DNA from: Acanthochromis polyacanthus
Lineage: Eukaryota > Chordata > Actinopteri > Pomacentridae
Direction of reading: 5' to 3'
Assembly: GCF_021347895.1 (NCBI RefSeq)
Contig: NC_067123.1
Location: forward strand, 1,054,001 to 1,118,000
Length of the DNA: 64,000 nucleotides
A program made the position numbers and the translations under genes. Of this stretch, positions 55,721 through 64,000 are shown piece by piece; the first letter of the stretch is position 1; the number at the start of each line of letters is the position of its first letter. The notes under the pieces are model-generated. The model saw only the letters and a list, made by a program, of their open reading frames with translations, had not been told where the DNA came from and did no database searches.

Positions 55721-57250
55721 CTTAACTAAACCCTCTATTTTTAAATCTAACCCCTACCCTGATCTGGGACCCCAACCTTTAAAGTCCCGGCCTAAGCCTA
55801 GCCTAACTGTGTATCTTCTGTTTTTAATAGCTCAGGTTTTTCTACCAGACCAGTCCATGTTTTATTTCCAGTCTAACCCCTGGTTCCATATTTTTTTCCT
55901 CCATGCTGTAAACAAAACGTTTGTTTCAGAAAACACGCTGAAGTCCTGAAATGTGCTCTAATGACGATCCAAAATCTGACTTGAGTTTTTTTGTTGCTTT
56001 GTTTCCTAGTTTCAGATAAATTCACTGCCAACATGCTGTCACCTCTGACCTCTTCATCATCCAACTAACAAGTCAGGACTCTCTGGGATTCAATCTGGAA
56101 AAAGTCATGTTATTGATCCACCTGTTCAATTTTGCCAGTGCTTTGCATACTCTTTCTGTTATGACCTGGCTAATAAAACAGATTGTAGTTTGATTTTGAT
56201 GTTCTGGCAAAGTTTACAACAGTTTCCTTGCAATAAAGCTAGCCATAAAAGCATCCAGTGTAAGTTGAGATTTTTCTTAATTATTCGTCTGTAAGAACCT
56301 CAAATTTGGCAGCAGAGGTTGGAGAAAACACAAACCCATCATGAACCGATCTCTTTATGATGATTTACTCGAATAAAGCTGGTTGAGTTTTGAGGAAAAC
56401 ACTTTAAATTCTAACCAACTGGAGCCTCATGCGCATCCAGAAACATGATGTTTCCGTGTGAACCAGGTGCTGCTGATCTGATCTGAACTGACCTGTGGAG
56501 CTGCAGTTCCTCTGATCAGCCACTGGGTGTCTCTGTAGCTCCACTCAGGTAGAAAGCTGTGAGTTTACAACAGCAGCAGCAGCATCAGTGTCTGATGAAG
56601 ATAGGACAGCAGATCAATCCTGTCTAACATCTTACTTCTGGTTCCTCTCACCTGAATCTTCCAACAAACTCTCCGACCGACGTTCCTCCATCTGACGAGC
56701 AGAGTCCGTTCAAAAAGTTCACATTTATGCCAAAATATTCATTCAAAGGTGAAGAAAGCACCATGAAGGTTAAATGAATGGCACCTGTGTGGAGTGTGTG
56801 CAGGTGGTTTGATCCCATCAGGTGTGTCAGAGTGGAACGTACCACCTGCTCAGGTCAGCGAGGGAACTCAGATACAAAAGCTTAAAATTAAACCTTAATT
56901 TATTCAGTGATGACTTCACGGTTTATGTCACATTGAGTGCATCTACATCAGTATAATATTTAATTTAATGTAGATGAGTTTTACTGCTCCAATCACAGAC
57001 TGACGTGCTGCTGACATCATCACCTGTTCACCCGACGGCAGCAACAAACTGGAGAAGAACTGAGTGATCCTGATGACCAGTTCGTGGATCAAATAATAAT
57101 TCAGTGGATTCTTTACCGCAGGAACACATTTTATTCATCATCATTTTACCTGAAAACTAAAAGACTCTCCTCAGTGAAGCGGCTCCTGGTTTATAAATCA
57201 AGAACTACAGAAAGTGCGATAAAGAACTACGGAAAGTCAGAATGAGAACA
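55721..57250. other. no gene recognised
   Basis: Single-copy-looking DNA with no convincing ORF or element boundary. CCCTAACC-like words fade out by about 55,810, and AATAAA words occur at 56,172 and 56,233. Confidence 0.5.
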
Positions 57251-57480
57251 GGAAGTAAGAACTACAGGAAATACAATATAAGTCCTTTATTTCTCCCCAC
57301 ACCAGGGGAAATTCACATTGTTGCAGCAGCTGACGTAGCAATAAATGTAGTAATGGAAATAAAATAAAATAATAGTAATATAATATTTACAATATGTACA
57401 GGGATGAGAAATGAGGATGAAACAGTACAGTATTGACACACCAAGACAATGCAATATAAAGTGGCTTGAAAAAATAAGTT
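57250..57480. repeat. dispersed fish repeat fragment
   Basis: The words TCCTTTATTTCTCCCC, GGGGAAATTCACATTG and TTGCAGCAGC, then an AATAAA-rich stretch, recall a common fish interspersed repeat. The family name is not known to me. Confidence 0.35.
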
Positions 57481-57494
57481 AAAAAAACTTAGTT

Positions 57495-58345
57495 TTTTAC
57501 ACTTACTGTTGTAGGCTAATGTCGACAGATTAGCACGAGCTAAAACTATAGGAAGTTTTTTGATGTTAGTCAATGTTCGCTAAAGTAGTTAACATTAACA
57601 TAAGCTACAACTGGAGGAGAATCCTTAATGTTAGCATGTTGTAGGCTAATGTAGCTAATACTAGCATTGGCTACAGCTATAAAAGGATCCTTACTGTTAA
57701 CTAATGTAGGCTAATGTAGCTAATACTAGCATTGGCTGCAAATGTTGGAGGCTAATGTAGCAAATACTAGTATTAGCTACAACTATATAAGGAACCTTAG
57801 CTAATGTAGGCTAATACTAGCACTAGCTAGAACTATGGGAAGATACTTATTGTTGGCATGTTGGAGGAAAATGTGGTTATATTAGCATTAGCTACAACTA
57901 TCAGAAGCTCTTTATTATTAGCCAATGTTCGCTAAAGTACTTAACATTAGCGTCAGCTACAACTAGAGGAGGATCCTTACTGTTAGCATGTTGTAGGCTA
58001 ATGTAGCTAAGACAAACTCAAGCTACAACTATAGGAGGGTAATTACTGTTGGCATGTTGAAGGTTAATGTGGTTATATTAGCATTAGCTACAACTATGGG
58101 AGGGTCTCTGCTGTTAGCTAATGTGGTAAAGATTAGCATTAGTTACAACAATTGGAGAATCTTTACTGTTAGCATGTTGTAGGCTAATGTAGCAAATACT
58201 AGCAGTAGCTGCAACTATGTAAGAATCCTTACTGTTACTGGCACGAGCAACAACTATCTGAGGATCCTTACTGTTAGCTTGTTGTAGTCTAAGATAGCCT
58301 ATATTACCATTAGCTACAACTACAGGAGAATTGTTACTGTTAAAC
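57495..58345. repeat. minisatellite, unit roughly 65-80 bp
   Basis: Repeated words GCTAATGTAGCTAATACTAG, ATTAGCTACAACTAT and GATCCTTACTGTTAGC recur with variable spacing, about a dozen units. Confidence 0.85.
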
Positions 58346-58463
58346 TTCAAACTTCAAGCTTTATTTATTTGTATAGCACTTTTCATACAGAACAAAACAA
58401 AGTGCTTCACAAGAACTAAAAACAAAGAAGGCAATAAATAATTACAATTAAAAATAGAAATCT
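58346..58463. repeat. dispersed repeat fragment abutting the RTE LINE
   Basis: AAGCTTTATTTATTTGTATAGCACTTTTCATACAG in two adjoining words is a common fish repeat end; the remainder is A-rich. Confidence 0.35.
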
Positions 58464-58480
58464 TCTTTCGGCTTTTCCCT

Positions 58481-59425
58481 TCAGGGGTCGCCACAGCGAA
58501 TCAATTGCCTCCATCTAACCCTGTCTGCTGCATCCTCTTCTCTCACGCCAACTACCTTCATGTCCTCTTTAACCACATCCATAAACCTCCTCTTTGGTCT
58601 TCCTCTAGGCCTCCTGCCTGCCAGTGGGAAACTCAGCATCCTTCTACCAATATATTCACTCTCTCTCCTCTGGACATGTCTGAACCATCTCAGTCTGGCC
58701 TCTCTGACTTTATCTCCAAAGCCTCTAACATGTGCTGTCCCTCTGATGTACTCATTCCTGATCCTATCCATCCTGGTCACTCCCAAAGAGAACCTCAGCA
58801 TCTTCAGTTCTGCTACCTCCAGCTCTGCCTCCTGTCTTTTCCTCAGGGACACTGTCTCCAGACCAAACAACATGGCTGGTCTCACCACAGTTTTGTAAAC
58901 CTTTCCTTTCATTTTAGCTGAAACTCTTCTATCACACATCACACCTGACACTTTTCTCCAGCCGTTCCAGCCTGCCTGTACACGCTTCTTCACCTCTTTT
59001 CCACACTCTCCATTGCTCTGGACTGTTGACCCTAAGTACTTAAAATCCTCCACCTTCTTGATCTCTTCTCCCTGTAACCTCACTCTTCCACTTGGGTCCC
59101 TCTCATTCACACACAGATACTCCGTCTTGCTGCGGCTAACCTTCATTCCTCTCCTTTCCAGGGCAAACCTCCACGCCTCTAGCTTCTCCTCCACCTGTTC
59201 TCTGCTCTCACTACAGATCACAATGTCATCTGCAAACATCATAGTCCATGGAGACTCCTGTCTAACCTCGTCTGTCATCCTGTCCATCACCATAGCAAAC
59301 GAGAAGGGGCTCAGAGCTGATCCCTGATGTACTCCCACCTCCACCTTGAACTCCTCTGTTACTCCTACAGCACACCTCACCACTGTCTTACAGTCCTCAT
59401 ACATGTCCTGCACCACTCTAACATA
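58481..59425 (-). pseudogene. RTE-type LINE reverse transcriptase, C-terminal part
   Basis: Shows GVHQGSALSPF, the catalytic MMFADDIVI box, FKYLGSTVQSNGE, and a C-terminal region with RRPRGRPKRRFMDVV. These are standard blocks of fish RTE-clade elements. The frame is open, but the N-terminal part has been separated by the Tc1 insertion and the ORF's apparent first residues come from the Tc1 end. Confidence 0.8.
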
Positions 59426-61054
<1,629 letters not shown>

Positions 61055-61055
61055 T

Positions 61056-61620
61056 ACTTCTCTGCCACTCCAGACTTCCTCATACAAAACCACAGTTCCT
61101 CTCTGGGCACCCTGTCATAACCTTTCTCCAGATCTACAAAGACACAATGCAGTTCCTTCTGACCTTCTCTGTACTTCTCTATCAACATCCTCAAAGCAAA
61201 TATTGCATCTGTTGTAATCTTTCTTGGCATGAAACCATACTGCTGCTCACAGACGTTCACCTCTGCCCTTAGTATAGCTTCAACTACTCTTTCCCATAGC
61301 TTCGTGTGGCTCATCAGCTTTATTCCTCTGTAGTTGCCACAACTCTGCACATCTCCCTTGTTCTTAAAGATGGGCACCAGCACACTTCTCCTCCATTCCT
61401 CGGGCATCTTCTCACTATCTAAGATCCTGTTGAACAACCCAGTCAGAAACTCTACTGCTACCTCTCAGAGACACTTCCATACCTCCACAGGTATATCATC
61501 AGGACCAAGTGCCTTTCCACTCTTCATCCTCTTCACTGCCCTCCTCACTTCATCCTTACTAATCTTTGCTACTTCCTGGTCCACAACAGTCACCTCTTCT
61601 ACTCCTTGGTCTCCGATGCA
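61056..61620 (-). pseudogene. RTE-type LINE reverse transcriptase, N-terminal part
   Basis: On the minus strand: GKALGPDDIP near the start, an in-frame stop near 61,465, then VPIFKNKGDVQSCGNYRGIK, QYGFMPRKITTDAIFALR and VFVDLEKGYDRVPRE, the finger and palm blocks of an RTE RT. The piece breaks at the Tc1 target site. Confidence 0.75.
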
Positions 61621-61639
61621 GCCGCCCGGGTTCGATTCC

Positions 61640-62040
61640 GGCCCGCTGCCTTATAATACTAGGGAAATTTTTCATACACAAATGCAGATTTCTAAAATGG
61701 AAACCTATTTTTAATATGTTTCATAAAGAAATGTCTCTGTTCTTCTCATCACTGAAACATATGAAAAAACGGACTGCTGTAAAACTTTTTAACACGATTG
61801 AAGATATCAAACTCATGGACAACCCCTAACCCATTGGACATGGGTCCAATGGTAAGGGGAACGACTTCCTGCTGCTTCCCGTCACAGTTCTGTTGGACCT
61901 GCAGCTGTCTGGCCTCCATCACCTCCTCCATCAGCCTCCTTCTGGCCTCCCTCTGCAGCTGGGTCCAATGGTACCATCTGGCCCCAGCCATGTTGAAGTT
62001 TGGAGAATGGAGAACACACCTACTCAAGTCAAATGTTAGG
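61640..62040. other. unassigned; possible captured coding fragment
   Basis: A tRNA B-box-like GGTTCGATTCC lies at 61,629-61,639. On the minus strand at about 61,830-62,000 a run translating to MAGARWYHWTQLQREARRR and LMEEVMEARQLQVQQ looks coding-like, but no family is recognised. GGTACCATCTGGCCC occurs twice (near 61,970 and 62,040) around it. Confidence 0.25.
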
Positions 62041-63190
62041 TACCATCTGGCCCGGGCGAAGGCAGGGGACACCCTGGACAGGTCACCAGTCTGTCACAGG
62101 GCTACATATACAGACAATCACACCTACGGACAATTTAGAGCAGGGATCGGCAACCTTTAACACTCAAAGAGCCATTTCGACCCGTTTCCCACAGAAAAGA
62201 AAACACTGGGAGCCGCAAAATCCTTTTGACATTTAAAATGAAGACAACACTGCATATATCGCTTTTTTACCTCTATGCCCTTGTTAATCAGTCGTGATTA
62301 ATTAATTACAAAGCCTTTAATTAGATAAGATTCATTTTTTAAAATTGTGTCCTTCCACTAATATTTATCTTACTTGGCTAATGTCATTTTTGCTCCTGGA
62401 CCTCATATGTTACATAATGTTAGCAGGAAATCAATATTTTGCGAATGCCTATTTAACTTGTAGAATGTATTTATCTTAAGCTAATAACTTTTCTCCGGTA
62501 AGTCGCTGCCCTATTTTCCAAGAGGACACTCCTCTGACTCTCTGACCTGCTGCCTGGACATTGAGCGGTGTTCTTGCGAGTAACGTGTATTATCCTATCA
62601 TGAGTACTTCTGACTCAAAGAAAAGATGTGTCTTTCTTGGAGTTGAGCTTTAATACACAGGCTTGCCATTCTTGAGTACAAAACGATGTGAAACTACAGG
62701 CGTTGCTTCTCCAGGAGTAAAACAAAAAAAGGCACGAAACGTGTGGGAATCGGAAGCTCCGTGTTGTTTCTCTGCATCAATTTGCGCTCTCATGTCACAG
62801 GGGAAAACCCCAGCAACACATCCGGTGGAGTGATACGGCAAAATAAGAGCGGTAATTTCACAATAAAACTATATTAAAATGCATTGAAACACGCCTGAAA
62901 GGCAGAACAATTTATTTTCCAAAGTTACAGAGAGCCACAACAGAGGGCTGAAAGAGCCGCATGCGGCTCCGGAGCCGCGGGTTGCCAACCCCTGATTTAG
63001 AGTAACCAATTAACCTCAGCATATTTTTGGACTGTGGGAGGAAGCCGGAGTACCCGGAGAAAACCCACGCATACACAGGGAGAACATGCAAACTCCATGC
63101 AGAAAGATCCCAGGCCCAGGCCGGGATTTGAACCAGGGATCTTTTTGGTACATGGCCAAAGTGCTAACCACTATAGCACTGTGCAGCCCT
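62041..63190. repeat. common fish dispersed repeat, split by a hAT insertion
   Basis: The left part (to 62,140) includes CACCCTGGACAGGTCACCAG and CCTACGGACAATTTAGAG. The right part (63,003-63,190) includes TTTTTGGACTGTGGGAGGAA, GGAGAAAACCCACGCATAC and GAACATGCAAACTCCATGC. The two halves join seamlessly when the hAT and one target duplication are removed. I recognise the sequence as widespread in teleosts but cannot name it. Confidence 0.7.
62141..62994. mobile_element. non-autonomous hAT-type element, 854 bp
   Basis: Ends are CAGGGATCGGCAACC and GGTTGCCAACCCCTG, imperfect inverted repeats typical of hAT elements. They are flanked by a perfect 8-bp duplication ATTTAGAG (62,133-62,140 and 62,995-63,002). 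It contains no transposase ORF. Confidence 0.92.
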
Positions 63191-64000
63191 TAAGCAATTC
63201 ATACATACTGTAAACAAATTAAAGTACAGAGATGTGTGCAGACCTACTGGCTGTAGCTTGACGCTGACTTTGGATTTCCTCTGTTGAAAGCCAGCACTAC
63301 AGAGAGAAAGCACCTGCCAGCTTGCGTACGCCCCCTCGAGTTGAGGCAGAGTACTGAGTGCCTCACATGCTCACTTTTTTCTGCACTTTTTTTGTGCGAT
63401 CAGCAGGAATAGTTCTCTCACACATGCATAAAAGACATTACACAGACTGCAGAAAGTCATGGTGTATAACGAATATTTCTGTAAAGTTCATATTGGCGAT
63501 ATGCTGAGGAACAGAAATGGGCACGTGTCATGCAACCCAGTTTGTATTGGATCATGCAGTCGGACGTGAGGCACAGTTCACCTCACCCGGGGTTTCTGCC
63601 CTGGATTTGATCGGAAAAACTCAAATTGGGCAATTTTTACTCAGTAAAAATGTCAGAAATGTGTAGTCATACTGCAAATGCATTTTTAACACAGATCAGT
63701 GGAAAATATATTTATTTTATGTACACTCTTTTTTTGTCATGATGACAGGTGAGGCCATGCCTCACCTACCTCCTCTGACTGCACGTCACTGCTACTCTCA
63801 GTCCTAGACTCTTGGTGTTCCTCTTCTCTTCCTACAAACACACCGTCCTCCCTCCTTCTTCGACCAACAGTTGTCCATTTTCCACCAGCACCCTGTAGGT
63901 CGACACCTCCAGAAGATAGGAGGGTAATAACCAACACAAAACTTAAACTACGGTTAACCCACCATTGGTATCACCAAGGTAGGAAAACAACTAAGGAAAC
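63191..64000. other. no gene recognised
   Basis: No ORF, RNA gene or element edge could be supported here. Confidence 0.5.

Noticed and set aside
61620..61660. tRNA gene or tRNA-derived SINE
   Set aside because: Only a B-box-like GGTTCGATTCC is visible; no A box, cloverleaf or SINE tail could be placed.
62141..62994. Autonomous hAT transposon
   Set aside because: It is only 854 bp with no transposase-like ORF; it can only be a non-autonomous derivative.

Overview
The window looks like teleost fish DNA made almost entirely of mobile elements. No host protein-coding gene could be recognised. The evidence is the element set: an endogenous retrovirus-like pol, L2-like and RTE-like LINE fragments, two Tc1 DNA transposons, a non-autonomous hAT, and a large Penelope-like (PLE) locus mixed with vertebrate-type telomere repeats (CCCTAA on the + strand).

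Left part (1-13,661). At 1-8,493 is the 3' part of an endogenous retrovirus-like element: pol with one in-frame stop, then four tightly packed ORFs and a 3' LTR of about 1.45 kb. No env was recognised. Two of the four ORFs are tandem paralogues. After 900 bp of unassigned DNA, a degenerate minisatellite is split by an L2-like LINE 3' fragment, which is itself split by an apparently intact Tc1 transposon (11,105-12,739, TA duplication). A scaffold gap of exactly 100 N follows (13,662-13,761).

Central part (13,762-55,720). This is one continuous telomere-flavoured PLE locus, all in the same orientation. It holds (i) family A monomers ending in an uninterrupted telomere tract at 15,655-15,698; (ii) a tandem array of 1,295-1,296-bp and then 1,261-bp monomers (family B, to 34,060); (iii) three full tandem copies and a truncated fourth copy of a 5.3-kb autonomous PLE (34,062-51,033); and (iv) progressively more diverged monomers of families C, D, E and F (51,040-55,720). 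Nearly every monomer carries a hammerhead-type ribozyme, 24 in all counting weak ones. Stem sequences differ between families but still pair. The PLE has three ORFs: ORF1 (arginine-rich N-terminus, acidic repeats at the C-terminus), a small SGNH/GDSL-type hydrolase with all four family blocks, and a reverse transcriptase with a GIY-YIG endonuclease. In all seven element types the 3' edge lies at a homologous CCTAACC-like site inside or near ORF1 and runs into telomere-like sequence. This suggests RNA 3' ends priming on a telomeric G-strand. One junction (15,089/15,090) falls exactly at a predicted ribozyme cleavage site.

Right part (55,720-64,000). This is unassigned DNA, a minisatellite (57,495-58,345), an RTE-type LINE on the minus strand interrupted by a second, frameshifted Tc1 copy (59,426-61,054), and a common fish dispersed repeat interrupted by an 854-bp hAT-type element with a clear 8-bp target duplication.

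Working model (inference): + strand transcripts of PLE units self-cleave at hammerheads, the RT copies them onto telomeric ends, and short non-autonomous ribozyme monomers exploit this machinery. The locus is therefore a candidate telomere-associated, retrozyme-like system in a vertebrate. The telomere orientation and the adjacent 100-N gap also raise the possibility that 13,762 onward is a chromosome end joined by the scaffolder to unrelated sequence.
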